From Klebsiella grimontii (GTDB lineage Bacteria; Pseudomonadota; Gammaproteobacteria; Enterobacterales; Enterobacteriaceae), in contig NZ_FZTC01000019.1 in NCBI RefSeq assembly GCF_900200035.1, positions 248,001-312,000 on the forward strand: 64,000 bases of DNA. Direction: 5' to 3'. Positions 1-7,622 of this stretch are shown here, one piece after another. Made by a program: the position numbers and the translations under genes. The notes under the pieces were generated by a model, which was not told the origin of the DNA, searched no databases, and worked only from the letters and a program-made list of their open reading frames with translations. The first letter of the stretch is position 1. Every line of letters starts with the position of its first letter.

Positions 1-187
1 CGGTTATTTGATTCAGGATACCGCCGTTGGGATAGAACCCGCCAGCTGGCGGATAAAGATTAGTATGCGGCTGCTGCTCAAGATAAATTAACGTGCCGCC
101 TTTAACCGGCGTATCGGCGGCCCACGCGGAAAAGGCGCCGCTTAAAAAAAGTGCCGCCAGCGCGGGCAGGCGAAAACGGGTGTGCAT
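1..187 (-). CDS. ABC transporter substrate-binding protein, family 5 (partial, N-terminus only)
   Basis: Only the first 62 codons are present; the rest lies before position 1. The ATG at 187-185 follows a GGA-containing Shine-Dalgarno. The product begins with a typical signal peptide (basic MHTRFR, hydrophobic core, cleavage likely after AWA). The mature start contains GGTLIYLEQQP and an asparagine/proline-rich stretch usual for peptide/nickel-type (SBP_bac_5) periplasmic binding proteins. The substrate cannot be told from this fragment. A periplasmic location is inferred from the signal peptide. Confidence 0.75.
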   Translation of the reverse strand, partial: MHTRFRLPALAALFLSGAFSAWAADTPVKGGTLIYLEQQPHTNLYPPAGGFYPNGGILNQIT

Positions 188-394
188 GGTGAATTCCTTT
201 GTTATCTATTGTTTGGTCATCATCGGGCGCGCGTTTTAACAAAGGAAGTGAGGATTTGCGCTAAGCATTTGCATAAAAAGCATTTATACCCGGTTCGATT
301 TTTGGGGGCTGGTATTCATATGCGTTTCAGCTGAGACTCAAACTGGATAATTTAATGACTGAGAGATAGTCAGCGTAATAAAGGGATAGCGACG

Positions 395-964
395 ATGCTG
401 AAGTATTTACTGATGTTGGCGGTGACGGTGCTGGCGGGCTGTACCAGCGCACCCAATTTGCCCTCTACCGATACCATTATTAAGGTTAAACCTATTGAGT
501 CGGGCATCATTGCCAATTCGAATAAATACAGCTATCGATTCTTCCGTAAAGGGGTGCCGCAGGAGTACCAGCGTTATAATACTTTCTACGAACGCTTCAA
601 TAAGGTCGCATCCGGCGTACGGGTGAATTTTGTCGTGAAACAGCATGAGGTTGTTGCGGAATATCTGGTGGTGCTTGACAAGCGCAGGCTGGATGCCAGC
701 CAACAAACTGTATTAACCAACCAATATAAAGCGACGGCGCTGGATAACGAGCATCTTGGCGTGCTGTTTAAAGCGACCGGTTTCTGGTCAACCGTGGATC
801 CCAATGAGCTGGATGACGCTTATCGGCTTGCCAGCCCGGTGGTGGTGTCAATTAATGACAACACGCAGACCATTAGCACGCTGGGGACGATCGCCCTGAT
901 TCCGCTGGTACCGCTATTTCCGCTGGTGATGATGTACGGTTGCGCGACGGGGCCGTGCGTGTAA
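395..964 (+). CDS. Predicted lipoprotein of unknown function
   Basis: 189 aa. The N-terminus is a type II signal peptide: a short hydrophobic stretch ending in the lipobox LAGC, so Cys16 is the probable lipidated residue. The rest is soluble except for a hydrophobic C-terminal stretch (about residues 163-182) rich in Leu/Pro/Val. I recognise no family. The start is supported by an AAGGGA Shine-Dalgarno. It stands alone between a divergent transporter gene and the convergent adhP. Function is unknown; an envelope role is the only inference available. Confidence 0.7.
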   Translation: MLKYLLMLAVTVLAGCTSAPNLPSTDTIIKVKPIESGIIANSNKYSYRFFRKGVPQEYQRYNTFYERFNKVASGVRVNFVVKQHEVVAEYLVVLDKRRLDASQQTVLTNQYKATALDNEHLGVLFKATGFWSTVDPNELDDAYRLASPVVVSINDNTQTISTLGTIALIPLVPLFPLVMMYGCATGPCV

Positions 965-975
965 AGGGGAAATAA

Positions 976-999
976 ACCTCTCCCGCTGCGGGGAGAGGT
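976..999 (-). terminator. Hairpin between the lipoprotein gene and adhP
   Basis: Perfect 9-bp inverted repeat (ACCTCTCCC / GGGAGAGGT) with a 6-nt loop. Read on the minus strand it is followed by TTTATTT, so it fits as the intrinsic terminator of adhP. On the plus strand there is no U-run. Confidence 0.65.
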
Positions 1000-1006
1000 C
1001 CGACGA

Positions 1007-2017
1007 TTAGCGGCGGAAATCAATGACCATACGACCGCGAATCTGCCCCTGTTCCATCTCTTTAAAGATCGCGTTGATATCGCCCAGCGGGCGCAGGGTG
1101 ACTTTCGGTACGACTTTACCTTCTGCGGCGAACTGGAAGGCTTCGGTCAGATCCTGACGGGTGCCTACCAGTGAACCGACCACTTCGATACCGTCGAGGA
1201 CCAGACGCGGAATGTCCAGGCTCATTGCTTCCGGGGGCAAGCCTACCGCCACCACGCGTCCACCGGCGCGAACCGCGTCTACCGCTGAGTTGAACGCCGC
1301 TTTGGCGACGGCGGTGACCACTGCGGCATGCGCGCCGCCGGTTTTCTCGTGAATGATTTTGGCCGCGTCTTCGCTGCGTGAGTTGATGGTCAGGTCCGCG
1401 CCCATTTCCGCGGCCAGCTTCAGCTGTTCATCGTTAACGTCAAGGGCGATCACTTTGGCGTTAAACACGTTTTTGGCGTACTGCAGCGCCAGGTTGCCGA
1501 GGCCGCCGAGGCCATAGATGGCGATCCACTGGCCGGGTTTGATATGGGAGACTTTTACCGCTTTATAGGTCGTCACGCCCGCGCAGGTGATGCTGCTGGC
1601 CGCCGCTGAATCCAGCCCGTCCGGCACTTTGACCGCATAATCGGCCATGACGATGCACTCTTCCGCCATACCGCCATCGACGGTATAGCCGGCGTTTTTC
1701 ACCGAGCGACACAGCGTTTCATTGCCGCTGTTACAATATTCACAATGCCCGCAGCCTTCGAAGAACCATGCGACGCTGGCGCGATCGCCCGGTTTCAGAG
1801 AATGCACGCCGGGGCCGACCTGCTGTACGACGCCCACGCCTTCATGGCCCAGAATGACCCCGGTTTTATCGCCAAAATCGCCGTTCTTAACGTGCAGGTC
1901 GGTGTGGCATACGCCGCAGCAATCCATTTTTAATAGGGCTTCGCCATATTGCAGTGGACGAAGCGTTTTTTCCGTAACATTGACCTGATGATCTTGCGTG
2001 ACGACAGCAGCTTTCAT
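1007..2017 (-). CDS. adhP: Zinc-dependent alcohol dehydrogenase AdhP
   Basis: 336 aa from the ATG at 2017, the same length as E. coli AdhP. An 18-codon upstream extension is open but lacks a Shine-Dalgarno, whereas AAGGAG sits six bases before 2017. The enzyme interconverts primary alcohols such as ethanol with aldehydes using NAD(H). Visible features are the catalytic-zinc region [10 protein letters not shown], the GHEGVGVV signature, the structural-zinc cysteines in [15 protein letters not shown], and the Rossmann motif GLGGLG. Next to it lies maeA four genes on; the two are near neighbours in E. coli as well. Cytosolic. Family assignment is firm; physiological substrate is by analogy. Confidence 0.95.
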   Translation of the reverse strand: MKAAVVTQDHQVNVTEKTLRPLQYGEALLKMDCCGVCHTDLHVKNGDFGDKTGVILGHEGVGVVQQVGPGVHSLKPGDRASVAWFFEGCGHCEYCNSGNETLCRSVKNAGYTVDGGMAEECIVMADYAVKVPDGLDSAAASSITCAGVTTYKAVKVSHIKPGQWIAIYGLGGLGNLALQYAKNVFNAKVIALDVNDEQLKLAAEMGADLTINSRSEDAAKIIHEKTGGAHAAVVTAVAKAAFNSAVDAVRAGGRVVAVGLPPEAMSLDIPRLVLDGIEVVGSLVGTRQDLTEAFQFAAEGKVVPKVTLRPLGDINAIFKEMEQGQIRGRMVIDFRR

Positions 2018-2272
2018 TCTGTTCTCCTTATTGAACATAAGCGTATTAACACAGTTTTGTTTTTTACGCATGTTAAGGTTTAGCTTAAATCATCACAAAA
2101 TCAAGGGAATAATTGCTGTTCCTTGCTGGGGTGAGTTTTATGTGCCGTTTTTTTAATCAGATTTATTAATGAAATTCTCGTCACATTACCGTCATCGTTA
2201 CGTCATGCACGCTTCATTTGCGGCCTCTATCGTTCTGTTTTTCAATTCTTATAACGAAAGAGCGACACGACA

Positions 2273-2872
2273 ATGCATCTGGTGAAAACCCTCCTTGCCG
2301 CAGGCCTTCTGCTTTCCGCTACCGCTGAGGCGCAGAACGTGCTGGATTTCCCGCAGCCGAAAAACAATCCTGATGAGTTTTATGCGGTGACCGAAATTCC
2401 CGCTGGCGGGATTATCAAATATGAAACCGACGCCAAAACCGGCTTTCTGATCGCCGATCGTTTTCAGTCAATGCCGGTGGCCTATCCGGCTAACTACGGC
2501 TCGCTGACCCAATCCCTGGCAGGGGATGGCGATCCGCTGGACGTGGTGTTTTACACCCGTGCGCCGATGGCGCCGGGAACGCTGATTAAGCTGCGCGCGA
2601 TTGGCGTGCTGAAGATGATTGATGGCGGCGAGAAGGACGACAAAATCATTGCCGTTCCGGCCAGCAAAATCGACCCAACCTACGATGAGATCAACACGAT
2701 CGGCGATCTGCCGAAAATTGAGCAGGAGCGTTTGCAGGCTTTCTTCCGCGTTTACAAACAGCTGCCGGAAGGGCGTAAAAAAGTGGAGCTGAACGGCTTT
2801 AATGATGCCGCCGCCGCGAAGCAGGAAATTAAAGCGGCATGGGATGCCTGGAAAGCAAATAATGCGCAATAA
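2273..2872 (+). CDS. Exported inorganic pyrophosphatase (family I)
   Basis: 199 aa. Residues 1-20 form a clear signal peptide (MHLVKTLLAAGLLLSATAEA, cleavage after AEA). The mature protein is a family I inorganic diphosphatase, Mg-dependent hydrolysis of PPi to two phosphates. Visible are the substrate-binding VYPANYG-like segment (AYPANYGS) and the signature DGDPLDVVF with its three aspartates. It is distinct from the housekeeping cytosolic Ppa, which has no leader. Periplasmic localisation is inferred and would place PPi hydrolysis outside the cytosol, perhaps for phosphate scavenging. It is followed by its own terminator, so it appears monocistronic. Confidence 0.85.
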   Translation: MHLVKTLLAAGLLLSATAEAQNVLDFPQPKNNPDEFYAVTEIPAGGIIKYETDAKTGFLIADRFQSMPVAYPANYGSLTQSLAGDGDPLDVVFYTRAPMAPGTLIKLRAIGVLKMIDGGEKDDKIIAVPASKIDPTYDEINTIGDLPKIEQERLQAFFRVYKQLPEGRKKVELNGFNDAAAAKQEIKAAWDAWKANNAQ

Positions 2873-2880
2873 GCGTAAAA

Positions 2881-2908
2881 ACAGGCATCGCCCGGTGCCT
2901 GTCGCTTT
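2881..2908 (+). terminator. Intrinsic terminator of the exported pyrophosphatase gene
   Basis: ACAGGCA / TGCCTGT stem (2881-2887 and 2896-2902) followed by CGCTTTTTC, directly after the stop codon. Confidence 0.8.
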
Positions 2909-3030
2909 TTCTTCGCCTTATTGTCCGCAGAACGAGGCAATACGCTACGAAAGCGCCGATGACCCCCGATTTGATGCTAACGCGGGCGGATGACCGGAAA
3001 GTCCAGGGCATTGACACGTATGTCCTGAAG

Positions 3031-3051
3031 ATGGTTGTATTATGCAACCAT
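3031..3051 (+). promoter_or_regulatory. Candidate MarR operator overlapping the -10 region
   Basis: Perfect 7-bp inverted repeat ATGGTTG-N7-CAACCAT. It sits 22 bases before the regulator start and just downstream of a TTGACA -35 box at 3011-3016, so it would cover the -10 region. Arrangement and symmetry suit autorepression by the MarR-type protein encoded next; binding itself is inference. Confidence 0.55.
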
Positions 3052-3072
3052 TTGCGACCAGGCTGACTGACC

Positions 3073-4029
3073 ATGACCTCATCCCCGCTTATTGATGAAA
3101 TTCGTACCGCGTCGCGCCTGATGGTGCGGGAGCTTGGCTTTATGCGCGCGACGCTGGCCGCCACGGACTATTCACCTTCCGCCGTACACACCTTACTGGA
3201 AATATCGCTGCGCGGGGCGATGACCGCCGCGCAGCTGGTGCAGATTCTGGGGCTCGAAAAATCGAGCGTTAGCCGAATGCTCGCCCGCCTGGTTACCGCC
3301 GGCGAGCTCCAGGAAATACCCTCCGCCGGCGACGGGCGTTTTAAGCAGCTTGCGTTAACGGCCAAAGGCGCGGCGACGGTGGCAAAAGTTAACGCCTATG
3401 GCGCAATGCGGGTGGTCAACGCGCTGGCGCACCTGAGCGACGAGCAGAAACAAGGTGTTGCTCAGGGCCTCACCGACTGGGCCTGGGCGCTGGAAAAATG
3501 TCGCGACGTTGAGGCGACCGCCGCGAAACAGGCGATTGCTATCGTTACCGGCTATCGTCCGGGAATGATTGGCCGCATTGCGCAGATGCACGGCGAGTAC
3601 TATGCGAAGCACTACGGATTTGGTCACTTTTTCGAGAGCAAAGTGGCCAGCGGGCTGGCGGAGTTTTCCGGCCGTCTTGATAAACCGCGCAATCAGGTTT
3701 GGCTTGCCGTGCAGGGCGAGCAGATTGTCGGGTCGGTGGCGATTGACGGCGAAGATCTCGGTAACAATCAAGCGCATCTGCGCTGGTTTATTCTCGACGA
3801 TAGCTGTCGGGGAAGCGGTATTGGCCGCCGTCTGCTGAATGAAGCGTTGGCTTTTTGCGATAGCCAGGGTTTTGCTGCGGTGCAGCTGTGGACCTTCAGC
3901 GGGCTGAACGCCGCCCGCAGGCTATATGAATCCTTCGGCTTCACGCTGCATAAAGAGTGGCAGGGGGATCAGTGGGGGCGGATGATGACCGAGCAGCAGT
4001 TTAGCCGGCAGCAGGCCCGCGCTGAATAA
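3073..4029 (+). CDS. MarR-family regulator fused to a GNAT acetyltransferase
   Basis: 318 aa two-domain protein. Residues about 1-140 form a MarR winged helix (recognition region around QILGLEKSSVSRMLARLV, wing near GDGRFKQLALT). Residues about 155-310 form a GNAT fold with the acetyl-CoA signature RGSGIGRRLL and a C-terminal NAARRLYESFGF motif. This fused architecture is known in bacteria. The acetyl acceptor is not evident. It is preceded by a TTGACA promoter with a palindrome that suggests autoregulation. It ends convergent to the ABC-F gene with a shared hairpin. Cytosolic. Confidence 0.85.
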   Translation: MTSSPLIDEIRTASRLMVRELGFMRATLAATDYSPSAVHTLLEISLRGAMTAAQLVQILGLEKSSVSRMLARLVTAGELQEIPSAGDGRFKQLALTAKGAATVAKVNAYGAMRVVNALAHLSDEQKQGVAQGLTDWAWALEKCRDVEATAAKQAIAIVTGYRPGMIGRIAQMHGEYYAKHYGFGHFFESKVASGLAEFSGRLDKPRNQVWLAVQGEQIVGSVAIDGEDLGNNQAHLRWFILDDSCRGSGIGRRLLNEALAFCDSQGFAAVQLWTFSGLNAARRLYESFGFTLHKEWQGDQWGRMMTEQQFSRQQARAE

Positions 4030-4030
4030 T

Positions 4031-4058
4031 CTCCCGGCGCGAATCGCCGCGCCGGGAG
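4031..4058. terminator. Bidirectional hairpin between convergent genes
   Basis: Perfect 11-bp stem CTCCCGGCGCG / CGCGCCGGGAG with a 6-nt loop, between the stop codons of the regulator (plus strand) and ABC-F gene (minus strand). No long U-run on either side. Confidence 0.6.
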
Positions 4059-4066
4059 AACAGCAT

Positions 4067-5779
4067 TTAGCTTAATTTCGTATTGATCGTCGTCATCTCC
4101 TTACGCCACTGCGCCTGCAGCTGCGGTTTTTGATGTTTTGGCTTGCGCGCCAGATCGTCGGCCAGCAGCTGCTCAAGCGTGATTAACCGCTCCAGCAGCG
4201 CATCATGATCGTCCTCTGCTTCGCGGCTGTTCACCGTTGTTTCCTCGATGAGCGGACGGCGAACGGCGGCGCGTAAAACGTCATACACCTCGTCGGCGCT
4301 TTGCCATTCGCTCAGCCCGCGCTCGTCGATAAGCCAGAAGCGATTGCAGCTGTGGTTGATGAGCTCGCGATCGTGGCTGACCAGCAGCAGGCCGCCGGGG
4401 TAGTCGTTCAGCGTCGCCGCCAGCGCCGTTTTGCCATCCATATCTAAATGGTTGGTGGGCTCATCCAGCAGCAGCAGGCTATAGCGGGCCAGAGACAGGC
4501 CGACGAACAGCAGGCGCGAACGCTCGCCGCCGCTTAAGGTGGCGACCTTTTGCCCGTGACGCGCCCAGATAAATCCGGCGGAGATCAGCGCCCGCCGGCG
4601 CGTTTCCGCCGCTGGTTCAAAGGGCTCCAGCGCGTCGAGAAGGGTGTCGCCATCCGCCAGCTGATGCAGGGTCTGGTCGTAGTAACCGGGCTTCAGCCGC
4701 GGATGCAAACGCAGACCGGGATCCGTCGTTTCCTGCTGCATTTGCCGCCACAGCAGACGCAGCAGCGAAGACTTGCCGCAGCCGTTACGCCCCATCACCG
4801 CCACCCGATCGCCGCTTTTCAGGCGCGCCAGGCCCGCGGTGAACAGGGCCGGCAGACCCGGCGCGGGCGGAACGGGGAGCTGTTCCATCTCCAGCAATCG
4901 GTCAGCCCGCAGCATGTCGCCGCGCAGCGCCAGCCGCCAGGGCGTTCCATCGGTGAGCTCGGTTTGGCTCTCCTTCAGGCGCTGAACCTGCTTTTCCATC
5001 TGCTTGGCTTTGCGCGAGAGATCTTCGTTATCATACGTCCGGCCCCAGATGGCCAGCCGTTTAGCGCTGGCGGCGACCCGGTCGATCTCCTTTTGCTCCG
5101 CTTTATGGCGCAGCGCGTCGCTGGCGTCCTGGGCTTCCAGCGCCTGACGGGCGGCGCTGCAGGGCAGGGAGAAGGCGTGCAGGGTTCTGTCGCGCAGGAT
5201 CCAACTGGCATTAGTTACAGCATCCAATAGGATATTATCATGCGACACCAGAACGAAGCTCCCCTGCCAGGTCTGCAAGAAGCTTTCCAGCCACAGGAGG
5301 GTCGGCAGGTCGAGGTGGTTTCCCGGCTCATCCAGCAGCAGGAGATCCGGTTGCTGGATCAGCGCTCTGGCAAGCAGCAGTCGGGTGTGCTGACCGCCGC
5401 TAAGCGTCGACGCCCGCTGCAGGACCTCATCTGGCGTAAAACCCATCTCCGCCAGCAGCCTTTCCGCTTGCCAGCGCTGGCTCTCACGCTCAAGGACGGG
5501 AAGTTTCGCCAATACCGCCTGCAGCAGAGGCTGCGCTAACAGCGTATCGGGTAGATGCTGTTCCACTCGCGCCATCAGACAGTGATTGGCCAGCGCCACG
5601 CTACCCGAATTGGGCACGATCGTGCCGTCCAGCACCTGTAGCAGAGTACTTTTTCCGCAGCCGTTGTAGCCAATCAGGCCAATACGGTCGCCTTTTTTCA
5701 GGGTAAAGGAGAGGTTTGTGAACAGCGGGCCAAACGCCGTATCAACATGAAGAGATTGTGCAGTTAGTAATGTGCTCAT
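4067..5779 (-). CDS. ABC-F family ATPase (ribosome-associated, possibly antibiotic-protective)
   Basis: 570 aa from the ATG at 5779; a TTG at 5794 would add five residues. Two nucleotide-binding domains with no membrane segments mark it as ABC-F. NBD1 has Walker A GYNGCGKST, signature LSGGQ and Walker B LLLLDEPGNHLD (note Gly where Thr is usual). NBD2 has GRNGCGKSS, LSGGERSR and LLLLDEPTNHLD. A basic, coiled linker (about residues 200-300) joins them, the part that reaches the ribosomal P-site tRNA in this family. It is not obviously EttA, Uup, YbiT or YheS. The upstream leader peptide and alternative stems resemble control regions of antibiotic-protective ABC-F genes; that role is inference. 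Confidence 0.85.
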   Translation of the reverse strand: MSTLLTAQSLHVDTAFGPLFTNLSFTLKKGDRIGLIGYNGCGKSTLLQVLDGTIVPNSGSVALANHCLMARVEQHLPDTLLAQPLLQAVLAKLPVLERESQRWQAERLLAEMGFTPDEVLQRASTLSGGQHTRLLLARALIQQPDLLLLDEPGNHLDLPTLLWLESFLQTWQGSFVLVSHDNILLDAVTNASWILRDRTLHAFSLPCSAARQALEAQDASDALRHKAEQKEIDRVAASAKRLAIWGRTYDNEDLSRKAKQMEKQVQRLKESQTELTDGTPWRLALRGDMLRADRLLEMEQLPVPPAPGLPALFTAGLARLKSGDRVAVMGRNGCGKSSLLRLLWRQMQQETTDPGLRLHPRLKPGYYDQTLHQLADGDTLLDALEPFEPAAETRRRALISAGFIWARHGQKVATLSGGERSRLLFVGLSLARYSLLLLDEPTNHLDMDGKTALAATLNDYPGGLLLVSHDRELINHSCNRFWLIDERGLSEWQSADEVYDVLRAAVRRPLIEETTVNSREAEDDHDALLERLITLEQLLADDLARKPKHQKPQLQAQWRKEMTTINTKLS

Positions 5780-5833
5780 TGGGAACTTACTCAAGAGTTA
5801 CAGGCATGTGAATGCCTCGTCAAACATCGCTGA

Positions 5834-5926
5834 CGATAACCCGGTAAGCCCGAGGGAAGGGAGTTAGTCTTTGGTTTCTTCGCTCAAGCTGAAGTTATCG
5901 CAGCACGATACCGATAACGCTTGAGC
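5834..5926 (-). promoter_or_regulatory. Attenuator-like alternative stems upstream of the ABC-F gene
   Basis: In the transcript, GCTCAAGC+GTTATCG (5926-5912, leader-peptide codons 17-22) can pair with CGATAAC+TTCA+GCTTGAGC (5900-5882), giving a 15-bp stem with a 4-nt bulge. The same CGATAAC can instead pair with a second GTTATCG at 5840-5834. The leader stop codon lies inside the shared arm. A ribosome paused on late leader codons would free the shared arm for the downstream pairing. A further AGGCAT/ATGCCT hairpin lies just before the ABC-F start. Structures are seen in sequence; regulation is inferred. Confidence 0.5.
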
Positions 5927-5975
5927 TGGTGCGATCGCCAAATGCACGTGAAAAAAACATTTCACAGTACGACAT
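5895..5975 (-). CDS. Putative 26-aa leader peptide of the ABC-F gene
   Basis: Short ORF starting at ATG 5975 behind an unusually strong Shine-Dalgarno (AAAAGGAGG, five bases before the start) and ending at TAA 5895. It begins MSYCEMFFSR and ends IGIVLR. It is not part of any longer frame. It overlaps a stem able to form alternative pairings and lies 115 bases upstream of the ABC-F start. I infer it is translated as a regulatory leader whose ribosome position controls expression of the ATPase, as known for several antibiotic-resistance ABC-F and methyltransferase genes. The peptide is not known to me. Confidence 0.55.
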   Translation of the reverse strand: MSYCEMFFSRAFGDRTSSSVIGIVLR

Positions 5976-6101
5976 GGGATCCTCCTTTTCTATTCAGTTA
6001 GTTGATGGGTGCTGGCAGTGTAGAGGGAGAAGAGCGTTTTGGCTAGCCTTAAAGCAAGCGGGGCTGTAGCCAGTCACAGCCCTGTTCTGGTGATGCCAGC
6101 G

Positions 6102-6782
6102 CTATATCGGAAACCAGCGAGCACTGGAAAGCGTGTATTCCGATAGTGAACGAATATCTTTAATCTGAGTACAGTGCGCGTCCATGATGTTGGGATAATC
6201 ATCCGGAAACCAGGTTTTATTGATTACCAGTGTGAAAAATATCGTTTCTCTTTCAGTTTCACAAACATAAGCATTCTTTATATTCTCTGGCTCGCGATAG
6301 CCTCTTGGGTCTTTGTATTCAAGAAATGTCTTGTATTCGGATTTAGTGCTGATGTAATTATCAGCGGACATTTTTTGCCAGCGAATTTTTTCGTAATAAA
6401 GACTATGCGCTCCATAGCGGTAAGTTGTCGTTTCCCCACCGGGAATAACTTCCGGTTTGAGAAAGAAAAAAGCAATGGACAATAAAAAGAAAATTAATGG
6501 TATAACGCCATGCGTTACTGCCATTAACTTTCGTTTGTTAACAACAAGCAACCAGAGTAAGGGCGGAGCAAAAGAGAATATCAGAGCAAAGAATATTTTT
6601 GCTGGAGTGTATAGCTCATGCGTTGTCACGTCTCCGGTTGCCGCTTTGAAATAATCTACTGTTTTATTAAAATGCCAGCGCTCTCCATTGAACGCGCTGA
6701 GAACACTAATGAAAATGATTATGGCAAATATCGCCAGCCATATTCTTAAAATAGGGTTGAGTATAACTTTTTTATTATTCAT
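6102..6782 (-). CDS. Membrane protein of unknown function (tandem paralogue 2)
   Basis: 226 aa. Three predicted membrane helices in the N-terminal half (about residues 10-32, 60-82 and 88-108), then a soluble domain of about 115 residues. It is a clear paralogue of the gene upstream, sharing KIFFAL, PGG/PGR before Tyr-rich TYRYGAHSLYY, SEYKTFLEYKDPRGY, NIK.A..CETER, FFTLVI..TWFPD and the ending SLSEYTL..A.W. It overlaps the upstream paralogue by eight bases, so the two are probably co-transcribed and translationally coupled. Base composition is markedly more AT-rich than the neighbours, suggesting acquisition. No known family recognised. Confidence 0.65.
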   Translation of the reverse strand: MNNKKVILNPILRIWLAIFAIIIFISVLSAFNGERWHFNKTVDYFKAATGDVTTHELYTPAKIFFALIFSFAPPLLWLLVVNKRKLMAVTHGVIPLIFFLLSIAFFFLKPEVIPGGETTTYRYGAHSLYYEKIRWQKMSADNYISTKSEYKTFLEYKDPRGYREPENIKNAYVCETERETIFFTLVINKTWFPDDYPNIMDAHCTQIKDIRSLSEYTLSSARWFPI

Positions 6783-7470
6783 TTTTCATGTTCCATTTTG
6801 CAACGAGCAGCGTTTCTTCAGAGAGCATATGGATGTCTGTGATTTTGCGACATTGAGCCTCCAGCACGCGGGCGTCGCCATCAGGAAACCAGCTCTCATA
6901 GATTGACAGGGTGAAAAACATTGAATAACGCTGAGTTTCGCAGGACCATGCGCTTTTAATATTATTCCTTTCCATGTACCCATCAGGATCTTTAGCCTGG
7001 AGATAGGTTTCATATTTCGACTGATGATTTAAATAGTGGCCTGGTTTTTCTTTCCGCCATGATATAGAGGTATGATAAATATTGTGACGACTGTATTGAT
7101 AGCCTGCATCGCGGCCTGGTGTGATTTCAGGGTGTAGAAAAATGAATATCACCGCGAGAATAAATAGTAATAAAGGGAATATTGAGCTCTGGAGGATGCG
7201 ACTGTGGATTGTACGGATAAGTAATAACCATACCAGCGGTACAATGAAGGCATACAGTAACGCGAAGAAAAATTTACTTGGTGAATAGATGATCAGACCA
7301 ACGATATCTCCGGCTTTAGCATTTATGGAATCATAATAGGGCGTTACCCTCCACATATCACCGCTGAGGAGACACAGGCCGGTGATGATGGCGGTAATAC
7401 TTAATAGAACCAAAACTATTCTGATCGTTCTGGCCGTTTTTTTCTTTTCGTCGGGGTTTGATTTTATCAC
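6775..7470 (-). CDS. Membrane protein of unknown function (tandem paralogue 1)
   Basis: 231 aa, first gene of the AT-rich pair. Same plan as its neighbour: a charged N-terminus, three hydrophobic helices (about residues 15-37, 63-86 and 92-113) and a C-terminal soluble domain with YQYSRHNIYHTSI, SKYETYLQAKDPDGY, NIKSAWSCETQRY and WFPDGD. Two cysteines (in CETQ and QCRK) are conserved in both paralogues and could form a disulfide if the domain is periplasmic. Function unknown; small multi-helix paralogue pairs sometimes serve as immunity or envelope-stress proteins, but nothing here proves that. Confidence 0.65.
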   Translation of the reverse strand: MIKSNPDEKKKTARTIRIVLVLLSITAIITGLCLLSGDMWRVTPYYDSINAKAGDIVGLIIYSPSKFFFALLYAFIVPLVWLLLIRTIHSRILQSSIFPLLLFILAVIFIFLHPEITPGRDAGYQYSRHNIYHTSISWRKEKPGHYLNHQSKYETYLQAKDPDGYMERNNIKSAWSCETQRYSMFFTLSIYESWFPDGDARVLEAQCRKITDIHMLSEETLLVAKWNMKNE

Positions 7471-7588
7471 CTAACATTCCTTTGTCTTGTCCAGGGGGAT
7501 ATATTGTGTATCCTGTATAAGGTGATAAATATTATCTTTATCATCGGTATAAAACAACAGAGGCTGAAGTGATTGGTGCGGTGTATAT

Positions 7589-7614
7589 AACCGGGCCAAA
7601 CACTTGGCCCGGTT
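7589..7614. terminator. Terminator downstream of maeA
   Basis: AACCGGGCCAA-type stem (CCGGGCCAA 7591-7599 / TTGGCCCGG 7604-7612) with a 4-nt loop. It is followed by TTATATA in the maeA direction and by TTATTATT on the other strand, so it can act both ways. Confidence 0.7.
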
Positions 7615-7622
7615 ATTATTAA

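Noticed and set aside
4550-5230. Long plus-strand ORF of 226 codons opposite the ABC-F gene.
   Set aside because: It mirrors the GC-rich codons of the ABC-F gene, has no domain and no ribosome site; a shadow frame.
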